64,000 nucleotides of DNA from positions 584,056-648,055 of the forward strand of contig JBAZQB010000002.1 of assembly GCA_041645435.1 (NCBI GenBank), in the 5' to 3' direction. Below the pieces are notes generated by a model that did no database searches, was not told where the DNA came from, and worked only from the letters and a program-made list of their open reading frames with translations. Positions 19,272 to 28,848 of this stretch are shown here, piece after piece (position 1 is the first letter of the stretch; each line of letters begins with the position of its first letter). A program made the translations under genes and the position numbers. This DNA comes from Methanoregula sp. Lineage in GTDB: Archaea > Halobacteriota > Methanomicrobia > Methanomicrobiales > Methanospirillaceae.

Positions 19272-19440
19272 ACTCCTCACCTTCTTGATTTAATGATAAT
19301 TGTTTGATTATGTAATTAACAATTCTGGTCTTTCTCTAAGTTCAATGCTTATTTATATTTGAGTCCAAATGTTATAATGCAGATGTAAACGAGGAAGATG
19401 AAAAAAGATATGTTGTTTTTCAAAAATCTTGGTTGATGAA

Positions 19441-21582
19441 ATGATTGTCACTAAAAATTTTCGTCATGATCTTCTTTATCGTGTCATTGATGAGTCCATT
19501 GAAATGCAAGTAATAGAAAATATTGTAAAACCGTCATTCGAACGATTAAAGAAAATTAATAGTTTGGGGTTATTACCAGAAATTATTGAGATGGCAAAAT
19601 ATTCAAAATATGAACATGCCATTGGAGCAATTTATCAAATAAATTGTTTAATTGATATTAACGAAAAAGAGGGAATAAAAAAGATCGAACCCAAATATTA
19701 TCGTCCATTAAAAATTTCTGCTGAATTTCTTCATCTAGGTCATTTCCCTTTCACTTATTCGACCGAACGAGCCTTATTGATCTCTTTCATTGTAAGTGAT
19801 CTCGAAAAAAGTCAAAAAGACAAAGAAAAAGTAAGGAAAAAAATTGAAAATTCGTTACAATATTTAGATCTCGAAGACATCAAAAAGAGTGAATTTATCG
19901 AACGAATTTTTTCATTGGAAGATTTTAAGTATCTCTACAGATTTTTTTCAGTAAATTTATTGTTAGAAAATTGGAATAAATTTTCTTCAAAATTTAGAGA
20001 TGGAAAATTAACTGACGAAGACAAAAAAATAATAATCGGTAATTTAATCGATTTTGAATCTCATGGATATCAATATTTGTCTTTAGCAGATAGGGCTGAT
20101 TACGTTCAAAGGGATTCTTTATATTTTGGTACGATAAAAATTGACATCTCACCTCGACAACTTTATCCAAAAGCATTGGAAGATATTAGAATTGTTACTG
20201 TAGAAGAACAATTTTTAATACATAATTTAGAATACCTAAATGAAGTCTTTTACACAACACCTCAAGTTATTTCATTTACCCGTTTATACGAGAAAATTGT
20301 CGCTGCATTAATTTTATCGGAAAATTTTGATTTCCGCTGGTTATCAGATTATGATGATGATTCATTTAGATGGTTGATCTGTGAAAGTAAAAATAAGAAT
20401 AATAAAAAAATCGATCTCCCTGAACAATGGATAGACAGAGCAGATAAATTATTTAAAAAACATCTTTCATTCGATCGTGTTTTTAGCATTATTGGGGTCC
20501 AATTCTCTAAACCTAATACGATTGTTGAAATTGAACATGTTCTAATTGGAGATGATAAACCTAAGATTGATCTATTATCGTATCCTTTTGATAGAGGAAT
20601 TCTTGTATCAATTGATTATTCACAAGTTGAATTATTTGATGACACAGAGTATTTACCTTCGCCAGATGATGGTGAATCTCCATCTCCCGAAAACAACACA
20701 CAATATTTCGATATCCTTGTTTTTCAGAATAAAAAACAAAAAGATCTGAGTGAGCTATTAAAAATAATAGCAAATTTAAGTAGATTTCTTTCTCCAAATG
20801 ATTACACAAAAGTCAGAGAGGGAATTGGTAACTTATTATCGAAAACTCGACTTCATACAGTCAAAAATTCTGCGGTCCTTAGATCAATAGCGGAATCAAT
20901 AATAAAAATTGATGAGATTGACCCTCAAAATGATCTATTTCTTATTCGATATATCGATGTGTTATCCAAGGATCCAGAATTTGATGATTTATGGAAGAAA
21001 TCTGATCTGACAATATGGAAAGAAATGATTTTATCTAAACTTAAATCATATGTCGAAAATTCTCATTTTGATAAAAACGAAGCATACATAAGAATATTCA
21101 GAGATATTTTGAATCTTCCCATTAAGTTACTTCAAAGTGAGACCTCAAACGTTTTCCAAAATAAAATATGCGAAGTGTTAATCCAGAAACTTAACGATCA
21201 AAGTGAAAAAGAAAAATGGGGCGACATTTTTGAAGCTCTTTGTTTAATTGAAAAAATCAAACAACCTGAAGGAATTTTTCAAATGTTTATCAGCGGCCAC
21301 ACAGTCGTTGATCCGGCTAATAAATCTAAAACAGATAAAAACGAATATGATATCCTTGAATTGAGATTAACTGAAACTGATAACGCCGAACTATGGATTT
21401 ATTGTTGCTCAATATCTAAGGGAATTGAAGGAAATAATAAGAAGCAATTGACTACTCTATATGATGCAATTCGAAAGGATTATCCAGAATTAACTATTCG
21501 AACGAAATTTTTTATTCCAGAAAACCGATCGAAGAAGAAATGGACCCCTAAGATGATTGAATCTGGTATGAACTCAAACTAA
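19441..21582 (+). CDS. HD-phosphohydrolase-like protein with altered metal site
   Basis: 713 residues from ATG 19441; a TTG at 19429 is an alternative, and neither has a good ribosome site. The N-terminal third resembles SAMHD1/dGTPase-type HD proteins. SKYEHAIGAIYQI matches the first histidine region, EFLHLGHFPFTYSTE matches the place of LLHDIGHGPFSH-x-E, and LADRADYVQRDSLYFG matches the distal aspartate region. The paired HD is replaced by H-L with one residue deleted, so the metal site may be incomplete. The C-terminal about 450 residues are unassigned, with an acidic stretch near 410. Composition is very AT-rich. It may hydrolyse or only bind nucleotides. The setting suggests a defence role, which is an inference. 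Confidence 0.6.
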   Translation: MIVTKNFRHDLLYRVIDESIEMQVIENIVKPSFERLKKINSLGLLPEIIEMAKYSKYEHAIGAIYQINCLIDINEKEGIKKIEPKYYRPLKISAEFLHLGHFPFTYSTERALLISFIVSDLEKSQKDKEKVRKKIENSLQYLDLEDIKKSEFIERIFSLEDFKYLYRFFSVNLLLENWNKFSSKFRDGKLTDEDKKIIIGNLIDFESHGYQYLSLADRADYVQRDSLYFGTIKIDISPRQLYPKALEDIRIVTVEEQFLIHNLEYLNEVFYTTPQVISFTRLYEKIVAALILSENFDFRWLSDYDDDSFRWLICESKNKNNKKIDLPEQWIDRADKLFKKHLSFDRVFSIIGVQFSKPNTIVEIEHVLIGDDKPKIDLLSYPFDRGILVSIDYSQVELFDDTEYLPSPDDGESPSPENNTQYFDILVFQNKKQKDLSELLKIIANLSRFLSPNDYTKVREGIGNLLSKTRLHTVKNSAVLRSIAESIIKIDEIDPQNDLFLIRYIDVLSKDPEFDDLWKKSDLTIWKEMILSKLKSYVENSHFDKNEAYIRIFRDILNLPIKLLQSETSNVFQNKICEVLIQKLNDQSEKEKWGDIFEALCLIEKIKQPEGIFQMFISGHTVVDPANKSKTDKNEYDILELRLTETDNAELWIYCCSISKGIEGNNKKQLTTLYDAIRKDYPELTIRTKFFIPENRSKKKWTPKMIESGMNSN

Positions 21583-21609
21583 TCAATATCTCACTATCTT
21601 CGATCACAT

Positions 21610-22335
21610 CTAATCATCTTGATAATCGTCGTCAAAATCCCTAAAATGCTCGGCTCTGTCATCAAGTATTTGTTTTCTTTCTTCGTCAATCCCAACACTG
21701 ATACTTTCTAAATTATCGGATAACCATGTCATCATTTCATTAAGTTTATGAACATTCAAAGTTTGGACACCTGTGTCATTTAATAAAATACGTCCGTCGC
21801 TAGCGACAGGATATCTGAATGCCTCAGAATTTCCATCGTATTTCGATAACTCATTTATGCAATATTCAATTGTACGATAAATTTTACTTCCATCAGGACC
21901 TAAATCATCATAATTTTCCCAGTGTTCGCTTTTTTTAAATCGAATTAAACATTTTTTCCATAGTTCAAGAATATTATGGCTTTTCATTTCTTCATCCCAA
22001 ATTGTACAAGTGAATATTCCATCAATTTTTCTGTGACTTGGGATCTCATCTGACAAAATCATAGAACTTAACAAAATTTCTTTTAACCTAAGTTCGACAT
22101 AATGCCTAAAAAGAAAAAATATAGGGTAGCCAAACGTGGAGTATAACGCTCCATCATCTTTTATTTTTCGGGCGTAAGATAATCCGGCTTCTTTATACGC
22201 TAATGCATAGCCATTCCATGGATTACTTACAATATCTGAGTTGCATACATTTGACCAGAGGTTGGGGTTTCCTCCAATATCAAAAATCTTAATATTCATT
22301 TTAGGGCGTTTTGCGAAATTATCGGGACCGATCAT
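21610..22335 (-). CDS. Uncharacterised helical protein, possibly HEPN-like
   Basis: 241 residues from ATG 22335, chosen because AAGGTGA lies six bases upstream; an in-frame GTG at 22407 lacks a site. Visible features are FFLFRHYVELRLKEILL in the middle, a later HNILELWKKCL, and AFRYPVASDGRILL before a helical acidic tail. This order (RH-x-x-E helix, H-N/L-x-x-L-W, F-R-Y-P) recurs in uncharacterised proteins of mobile and defence regions and looks HEPN-like. I see no canonical R-x4-6-H motif. It is convergent with the HD-like gene and follows the Shango-like operon on the same strand. Confidence 0.55.
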   Translation of the reverse strand: MIGPDNFAKRPKMNIKIFDIGGNPNLWSNVCNSDIVSNPWNGYALAYKEAGLSYARKIKDDGALYSTFGYPIFFLFRHYVELRLKEILLSSMILSDEIPSHRKIDGIFTCTIWDEEMKSHNILELWKKCLIRFKKSEHWENYDDLGPDGSKIYRTIEYCINELSKYDGNSEAFRYPVASDGRILLNDTGVQTLNVHKLNEMMTWLSDNLESISVGIDEERKQILDDRAEHFRDFDDDYQDD

Positions 22336-22453
22336 TTTTGTCACCTTATATCCAATGATTTTTACAATAAAGTCAGATTGAGACCTATTTTGTTTGCTAA
22401 ACTTCACAAGAACGATTCTTGTTTATTTGTAATTGGATGTTCAGAAAAATATC

Positions 22454-24619
22454 TCATTTTTTTAGTAGCGAAACCCCCGTATCAATATACCTCCTCGCAT
22501 ACTCCGCGATCTGCAAATTCTCCGGTACGAACTGATCGTACTTCTCGCTCGTCCGGGCCTTGAACTTCTCCGCAATCTCCTCCGGAGACGGACATGATGC
22601 AAGCATCTCTTTGTACTTTTCCATAATCTGTGATGGCGAGACACCCTTGAATTTTAAAGCGATCTCCTCATCTTCTACATGAAGTCCGGCGAACTCTTTG
22701 CCTAATGTAAAAAGTGTCCGGTGTTTTGCCGAGCCGGTCCAGGTAAACCAGTACGTGTGAGCACCGTCGATCACGAACGGATTCTCCGCAAGCCCGGCTT
22801 CCCGGGCAGCATGCTGTGCTTCCCTGAGCATGGCCTGTGCCTTAAGATCGAGATATGCGGGAACGTAATCAGAGGTTACGATCTCGCGCATCTTCCCCCG
22901 GATGCGGGTGTGGATATCTGCCCCGCCACCTCCGAAATATTTCGGCACCTTTCCCCCTTTCGAGGGCTCGACAAAAATCTCGTTTCGTTTGAAATCAATC
23001 TCAAGGATCTCCCAGCGACGCCCTGCAAGGATCAGGAACCTGCGTGTCTCAAGATCGGGAGCCGACTGGATGCTGCCGATCTTTCCTCCCTTGTGGATGA
23101 CACTGAATTCCTTTGGCGTGGTGAAGGCAGAGTAGAATTCAAAATTGTTGACAATTCTTTCTCCCTCAAGGCCAAGGATCAGTACGTCCCTCTCATCCTG
23201 TTCGATAAGATCTGCGACTCCCATGCTCCGTAAGATCTGGATGAAATCCTCCTGCCGGACATTCTGGAAAGCCCCATCTTTTACAAGGGTATCGAAAAGA
23301 TCCTTTGCTGTCGATCCACCGTGTTCTTTGATGACACTGAGGATCTGCTGTATCAATGTTGAAAAATGGTAAAAGTCGATCTGCGGGGGCTCATTCCATT
23401 TTTCGATCATCAGCTCCGACATCGCAACCGCCCGGAGAAGTTCGGGGTGAAGACGTTCCACAATGGAATCCTCTTCAGATCCCTTCTCGATGATGAACAT
23501 GATCAGGATAGACGGTTCACCCTCTTTGCGCCCGCTCCTGCCAAGACGCTGTGCGAGTGAATTCACCGACCAAGGGGCTCCGATTTGCCCGATTCGCGAA
23601 ACGTTTCCGACATCGATTCCCATCTCCAGTGTGCTCGAACAGAATGTGGCCGTGGGCCGGTTCGACTTCAGGGCATCTTCCGTATCTTCGCGTTCGCTTT
23701 TCGAGAGTGAGCCATGATGAATCCGGAAACAATCCGGTAAGCCCTTTCTTTCAAGGTAGTTTCTCGTACTGTCTGTATAGTATTCCAGGAGTCCGCGGCT
23801 GTTCACGAAAATCAGAGCAGTTTTCCCATAGAAATACCGGACAATATCATCGACGACCTGAGATGCCGTCAGGTTCTTCTGGTCCTCTTTCGTTTGTTTG
23901 TCTTTGGATGTTTGCTCAAGGACATAACCACGGACAAGATATTTGATCTCTTTTTCCTCGCTTGGATCGGAAATGATTGTTATCGAATCCGGGTTCCGGG
24001 GGATGAGCCACTTTTTTGCCAGCTCTGGATCACCAAAGGTTGCAGAGAGGCCGACAAGCCGGACACCTTTCGGGCTCTTGTGCAGTACCCGGGACAGCAG
24101 GCTCTTTAGGTGTGCTCCCCGCTCGGATCCGATGAACGAGTGCATCTCGTCAATGACGATAAACGAGAGCGAGCCGAAAAGCCGGGAGAGATCGTCTGAA
24201 TGATTGATGAAAAGAGACTCGATTGATTCGGGCGTGATGAGGAGAACGCCGGATGGATTTTTAAGAAATTTTGCCTTCCCGCTGCTTCCGACATCCCCGT
24301 GCCATTTGAAGACCGGGATTTCTGCGAGCTCGCACAGTTTTTCGAGACGCTGGAATTGATCGTTGATAAGCGCTTTCAGGGGACCAACATAGATCGCCGA
24401 AACTCCGACTCCTTTCTTCTCGATAATTTGGGAAAGGATCGGGAGGAATGCAGCCTCGGTTTTACCGGACGCAGTTTTTGCAGAAATGATCAGGTTATGA
24501 TCGGTAGTGTATAATTCCAGGATTGCATCCTTCTGGATCGGCCTGAGCTCTTCCCATTGCATCTTGTAGAGTTTTTCCTGAATTTTCGGATGCAGGTATG
24601 AAAAAGCGGTTTTTTCCAT
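22454..24619 (-). CDS. DEAD/DEAH-box (Lhr-like) helicase, Shango SngC-like
   Basis: 721 residues. Superfamily-2 helicase motifs are intact: Walker A SAKTASGKTEAA, YVGPLKALINDQ, DEMH box (IVIDEMHSF), SAT (GLSATFGDP), a C-terminal RecA domain with CSSTLEMGIDVG, and QRLGRSGRKEGEP. A Lhr-like C-terminal extension follows. It is the last gene of a three-gene minus-strand operon (TerB protein, P-loop ATPase, helicase). That composition is the one described for the Shango anti-phage system. GC content is close to the chromosomal genes, so the operon may be long resident. Helicase function is secure; the system name depends on its two neighbours. Confidence 0.85.
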   Translation of the reverse strand: MEKTAFSYLHPKIQEKLYKMQWEELRPIQKDAILELYTTDHNLIISAKTASGKTEAAFLPILSQIIEKKGVGVSAIYVGPLKALINDQFQRLEKLCELAEIPVFKWHGDVGSSGKAKFLKNPSGVLLITPESIESLFINHSDDLSRLFGSLSFIVIDEMHSFIGSERGAHLKSLLSRVLHKSPKGVRLVGLSATFGDPELAKKWLIPRNPDSITIISDPSEEKEIKYLVRGYVLEQTSKDKQTKEDQKNLTASQVVDDIVRYFYGKTALIFVNSRGLLEYYTDSTRNYLERKGLPDCFRIHHGSLSKSEREDTEDALKSNRPTATFCSSTLEMGIDVGNVSRIGQIGAPWSVNSLAQRLGRSGRKEGEPSILIMFIIEKGSEEDSIVERLHPELLRAVAMSELMIEKWNEPPQIDFYHFSTLIQQILSVIKEHGGSTAKDLFDTLVKDGAFQNVRQEDFIQILRSMGVADLIEQDERDVLILGLEGERIVNNFEFYSAFTTPKEFSVIHKGGKIGSIQSAPDLETRRFLILAGRRWEILEIDFKRNEIFVEPSKGGKVPKYFGGGGADIHTRIRGKMREIVTSDYVPAYLDLKAQAMLREAQHAAREAGLAENPFVIDGAHTYWFTWTGSAKHRTLFTLGKEFAGLHVEDEEIALKFKGVSPSQIMEKYKEMLASCPSPEEIAEKFKARTSEKYDQFVPENLQIAEYARRYIDTGVSLLKK

Positions 24620-24637
24620 TCGGGTGTTCCTGAAAAA

Positions 24638-25981
24638 TTACAATTTGAATGATACGAGATCATCAACGGGTTTGGGTTGGACGGGTTTTTCCGGAATTTT
24701 CTCTTCTGGTTTTTCACAGATTTCAGGATCTTGAGATTTTTCGACCGGCGTGTTGTTCAGCAGAATTTCCCAGGATGTTCCGGGATTTTGTTCAAGGATG
24801 GAAAGCATTCGGACAAAACTCCGGATAATATCCCTGGGTGTAAGGAAGAATTCTGCCCCCAGTGTCTTCTGGCAGTGTTGAAGGAACCCTTCAATACCAC
24901 TGTCGGGAAGAAGATATTTTGCGGGATCATCATACGCAAAAACATTCCTGATATTGTAGAGAAGAACGTAGGTATCTTCTTTTGACAGGTTCTCCAGTTC
25001 GATGACCGGGCTACTGAAATCTTTCAGCCCTGCGACATTGAAATTATCTTTAAGAGCGAGACGACTGGCAAGAGCTCCATAACTGACGAGACCTCTCCGC
25101 TGGTCCTTGAGGCATTCGTCAGTACCGGCAAAAATAAAACCGATTCCCGATACGTTTCCCTGGAGACAATCGTTCACGATATGCAGAATAGTTTCATAAT
25201 TCGAATTACGGGCCTGGGTATTATTTAGCCGATGAGACAGTACTCCGAGTTCGTCAAGGTTGACAAGAAGCCCGGAATAACCGGCCATCTTCACAAAACG
25301 ACCCCATAATTTCAGATAGTCGTAAATGGTTTTGTCTTCGATGATTGTCCGGACGCCAAGATCCTGCCGTGCCTCAGTCTTGGTGGAATACTCCCCCGAG
25401 AGCCAGCGGATCGCTGAAGCCATGAGTACATCGTCGCCCTTCTGGTATCCTTCAAAATACTTGCAGAGGACGGTGGCAAAATCATATCCGCTGACAAATT
25501 CCTGGAGGCATTTCAGTTCCTGGGGAATCTGTTCAAGGATCTCTTCAGTGCTCTTGCCCTCTTTCCGGAGACGCTGATCAAGATCGGAAATCCATCGTTC
25601 GATAAGTCCTGACAGAGCACCGCCCTCTGGTTTTGCCCTAACTGCAAAATTGTGGACTAATTCAGTATAGAGTGCCCGGGCATCATTATCTGACGAATAC
25701 AAGCGTCTCTCAAGACTGATGTCTGCTTGGGCTACGACAAATTTCTTTTCAAGGGCAACAATCCGGCAGAGGTTTAAGAAAAAACTTTTGCCCGAACCAT
25801 AGCGTCCTATGATGAAGCGGATCGTGGCCCCATCATTCTGAATCCGGTTCAGATCAGATAATATTGCGCTGACTTCATTTTTTCTGCCGACCTGGATATG
25901 TTCAAGGCCGATCCTTGGAACAACCCCCGCACTCAGCGACTGGATAATCGCATCCCGTTCTCTTTGTTTCAGTTTCCCCAT
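24638..25981 (-). CDS. P-loop ATPase of the BREX-ATPase/DUF2791 type, Shango SngB-like
   Basis: 447 residues from ATG 25981, which has GGAG seven bases upstream; a GTG at 25993 is also in frame. Walker A is GRYGSGKSFFLN near residue 61. The Walker B region is LLVNLDELGVLSHR, and a sensor region FIFAGTDECL follows. The N-terminal VPRIGLEHIQVGRKNE is typical of the ATP-binding proteins found in BREX type 2 and related systems. The C-terminal 40 residues are a proline-rich tail. The gene lies 18 bases upstream of the helicase and directly follows the TerB gene. It probably powers or regulates the complex; a BREX remnant is unlikely because no PglX or PglZ is present. Confidence 0.8.
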   Translation of the reverse strand: MGKLKQRERDAIIQSLSAGVVPRIGLEHIQVGRKNEVSAILSDLNRIQNDGATIRFIIGRYGSGKSFFLNLCRIVALEKKFVVAQADISLERRLYSSDNDARALYTELVHNFAVRAKPEGGALSGLIERWISDLDQRLRKEGKSTEEILEQIPQELKCLQEFVSGYDFATVLCKYFEGYQKGDDVLMASAIRWLSGEYSTKTEARQDLGVRTIIEDKTIYDYLKLWGRFVKMAGYSGLLVNLDELGVLSHRLNNTQARNSNYETILHIVNDCLQGNVSGIGFIFAGTDECLKDQRRGLVSYGALASRLALKDNFNVAGLKDFSSPVIELENLSKEDTYVLLYNIRNVFAYDDPAKYLLPDSGIEGFLQHCQKTLGAEFFLTPRDIIRSFVRMLSILEQNPGTSWEILLNNTPVEKSQDPEICEKPEEKIPEKPVQPKPVDDLVSFKL

Positions 25982-26007
25982 AATCCGCTCCACTCGCCGT
26001 CAATTGA

Positions 26008-28347
26008 TCATTTCTGGTAATTGATTACGATACGGCTTTCGCTTTCTTCCAGAAGAAAATCTCCCAGTTCCTCATCGGCCCAAGTATTAATGTCATCGAA
26101 CGCGGCCCTCGGCATCAGGTTATGTTTTCTGGCAAGACCGGTGAAGTCATCCTGGCTCATCTCATCTGTTTTCATTATATCATGTAACATCGAGAGATAT
26201 TTTGTGTCAAGTGAAGGAATGGTTTCAGGGGCAAATGGGAGATCGAATTCACCGGGTCGTGTATAAGTTTTAACCGGTGTTTCCGGAATTTTTACTTCCG
26301 GCTCAATGTCGATTTCCATCTCTTTTTCTTCCTGTTCGAAAACAGAAGCGAGGATATCCTGAACCGCCCGGGTATCCTCCATTGTCTGTTTCAGTTTCTC
26401 TCTGTTGATACTGAATTCCGGTTTAATTACCGGTGGGGGGATTGCCTCTCCTTTCCGGGTTTTTCCGGATTTTAATACGGTTATCGGTTCATCAGGAACG
26501 TGCCCGACAAGGAATTTCTTAATGAGTTCGTCAGAAACAGTGGGATCAATCTCCAATGCTTTGAAAACTGTTTTTATTGCCTTCTGTTCTTCTTTCACGA
26601 ATTTATTATCAAGTAAGACGATCTCTCCGAGAAAATTTGCAAGGGCAATTTTTTGTTCGGGATTCAGGTGCTTACTCAATCGTTTGCCGATCCTTGACAA
26701 AGATGGTGGCTGAATTGCAAGGACCTGTTGAAGCCCTTTGAGGCAGTTGATTTCTGAAGGCTTTAGGGTAAATCTTTCGGTAAAAAACTGATAGAGTAAG
26801 TCTTCTTCCTCCGGAGATACGTTTTCATCTGATGCAGCAATACCATGTGCCATCTCAAAGATTAATGCCGCTCTCTGGAAATTTTCTGTAATTATGTTTT
26901 CTTTATCGTCAATAGGAATGATCGCAACAGCATCGTTCCACTTATACGAAGTGCCGGCTATCGCAGGATCCGGGACAATGACATATCCCATCTCTTCAGC
27001 AGTTGTTGAGATCGTCCTACTTTGCGTGGCAGTTAATGAAGCCCTTTCTTCAATGCCTAAAAAACCAGCAAACTCAGATATCTTAGCAATAGTCAGACCA
27101 TTAACCGGGGTTTTAGAGGAGAGATATTGCTGCCATAATTCCAAGTCCGGGTGAATCATTCCCTCTTTCAATTCATCCGGGATCAGACTGTACACTTCTC
27201 TGGTCACTTTTCCCCCGGTCTTTTCGAGCTTATTTGTCAGGGGTTTGAGTTCCTCTAAACATTCAGACCAGATTTTGGAAAGTCTCTGGAAATGCTCCGT
27301 GCCTTGTGATGGAATGCATAAGCTCACAGATTCAATGCGTTTTGTTGCTGGTGAATAACCAACGTATCCAAGCAATGATGGGCTTGCTGGTCGATAATCC
27401 ATTTGAAAAAGGTTGTAATCTGGATCAATGGGAATTCCTTGTGGGAAATGAATCTGAAATTTTTCTTTAAAGAGTCGTTTCAGAAGTTCTGGATTTTTTT
27501 TCACAATATTACTTTTAGGTGAACTTCGGGAATTTTTTGACAGCGAATATCCTAACTCCCATGAAACGGATTTGTTATTTCTCCAACACCAGGACAAAAT
27601 TACATTTGCAGAGATTTCATCAAGGTTATCAAATGCGGGAAAAAATCTGAAAATTGCAGATTCATCCATCTCATTAAGCCGGGAGCCCACAAGGTAAGCG
27701 ATAAAATGATTCACGTAAGAATTGAAAGAATTGGAATTTGGATAGCGGGTAAGGAGCCGACGTGCTTCCACCAATAATTTTTCCGTGTCCTCTTTTTCGA
27801 TTATTCCCCGGCGTTCGAGTCCGTAAAAATATATGAATGCATACCCAATTTCATCCAGGTCATCATTTCGCCCTCGGGAAAGCCACGATAAATATTTTCC
27901 CCGTTGTCCCGGAGTCAGGTTTGAATATTGGGGATAATAGGAGAGTGTTTGTGAATCAGTTACGGTCTTTCCTATCGACAGTTTCCGATCAATGCATGAT
28001 GCCTCTTGCGGCAAGCTGGCTCCATCCGACCAGTATGTTAGAGGATTTACTATCGTATATCCATGGACCGTTATTGAATTGCCAAAACCAACCCAGTTCA
28101 AATTATGTCCGGATCTTGTTTGAGAAAATTCATCGTTTGAGTTTGATCGTGCAATTTTAATTTCAATAGTTCCGGATTGCGTATTGGCTTTTCTTATTGC
28201 CTCTACTCGAATGGGTTGTTTTGACGGAAGTTTGGATGAAGGTGTTTTACTATTAGGTGTGCTAACCAATTTCAAAAAAACAATTAAGCCGCCGATTATT
28301 AAACACAGGATAAAAAGAATACCGACGAAAGAATCGATTAAGCCCAT
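26008..28347 (-). CDS. TerB-domain membrane-anchored protein, Shango SngA-like
   Basis: 779 residues. One N-terminal membrane helix (about 8-25) is followed by a TerB-N-like region with SWLSRGRNDDLDEIGYAFIY near 155-175. A TerB-like domain lies near 490-620; its repeated pattern of MAHGIAASDENVSPEEEDLL and LDNKFVKEEQKAI resembles the paired acidic metal sites of TerB. A TerB-C-like helical tail closes the protein. It is first of the operon and its stop is 26 bases from the next start. In Shango the TerB protein is thought to place the system at the membrane, which the N-terminal helix here would fit. Domain borders are by eye. Confidence 0.78.
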   Translation of the reverse strand: MGLIDSFVGILFILCLIIGGLIVFLKLVSTPNSKTPSSKLPSKQPIRVEAIRKANTQSGTIEIKIARSNSNDEFSQTRSGHNLNWVGFGNSITVHGYTIVNPLTYWSDGASLPQEASCIDRKLSIGKTVTDSQTLSYYPQYSNLTPGQRGKYLSWLSRGRNDDLDEIGYAFIYFYGLERRGIIEKEDTEKLLVEARRLLTRYPNSNSFNSYVNHFIAYLVGSRLNEMDESAIFRFFPAFDNLDEISANVILSWCWRNNKSVSWELGYSLSKNSRSSPKSNIVKKNPELLKRLFKEKFQIHFPQGIPIDPDYNLFQMDYRPASPSLLGYVGYSPATKRIESVSLCIPSQGTEHFQRLSKIWSECLEELKPLTNKLEKTGGKVTREVYSLIPDELKEGMIHPDLELWQQYLSSKTPVNGLTIAKISEFAGFLGIEERASLTATQSRTISTTAEEMGYVIVPDPAIAGTSYKWNDAVAIIPIDDKENIITENFQRAALIFEMAHGIAASDENVSPEEEDLLYQFFTERFTLKPSEINCLKGLQQVLAIQPPSLSRIGKRLSKHLNPEQKIALANFLGEIVLLDNKFVKEEQKAIKTVFKALEIDPTVSDELIKKFLVGHVPDEPITVLKSGKTRKGEAIPPPVIKPEFSINREKLKQTMEDTRAVQDILASVFEQEEKEMEIDIEPEVKIPETPVKTYTRPGEFDLPFAPETIPSLDTKYLSMLHDIMKTDEMSQDDFTGLARKHNLMPRAAFDDINTWADEELGDFLLEESESRIVINYQK

Positions 28348-28399
28348 TTTATACCCTTAATAGTCCATTTATTCTTGACAAGAATATAGTATATTCTAT

Positions 28400-28706
28400 T
28401 TAATCCCGCCTCCGGATAATCCGCCACAAACTTAAACTCAAACACTCCCGCTGCGAAAGCCGGGCCGGAAAATCCCCGTACTCATACGAAGCATTCATCA
28501 TCGCAAACTCCCGGGGGATCATTTCCTGCACATCGCGTAACTGCTCCTCGTAGAACGCATAGGGCTTCGTTGCGCCGGTTTTCAGGAACACGAGTTCGGT
28601 GCTGATCTCATCGGCACTTTTCCGGTAATACTCCTTTGCCCAGAGTACATACGCCGCCATCTGGAGTTCCGTCTCATACTCGTCATCGTCCCTGTGGTAG
28701 TTATAA
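28400..28706 (-). pseudogene. 3' fragment of the RecB/Cas4-like nuclease gene at 33846-34700
   Basis: This segment repeats the last about 100 codons of the intact nuclease gene 5 kb away at high similarity: ELQMAAYVLWAKEYY, TELVFLKTGATKPYAF, ASYEYGDFPAR. Similarity begins abruptly at about 28706, after codons matching DDDYE, so the catalytic core is missing. One base is lost near 28431 relative to the intact copy, destroying the C-L-S-C-x5-C iron-sulphur ligands. It is not functional. It lies immediately before the PRTase/DprA pair. Confidence 0.85.
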
Positions 28707-28848
28707 ATCGCCGTATATCTGTCTCCCGTTCTGCCGGTCAAGTCAGAAGTATCGAATAAAGAATGAAAAAACAATTTTATAAAATCATTTTCACACCGCC
28801 CGGCACAAGGTTAATACTCCTGGTTCCGAAGGTGAACTAAGAAGAAAT

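Noticed and set aside
19398..19436. 12-codon leader peptide before the HD-like gene
   Set aside because: It has GAGGAAG upstream, but it is short, has no regulatory codon run or attenuator structure, and could be chance.
25981..28347. Part of a BREX system
   Set aside because: The ATPase and helicase resemble BREX type 2 components, but no PglX methylase, PglZ or BrxC is present, and the TerB gene fits Shango.
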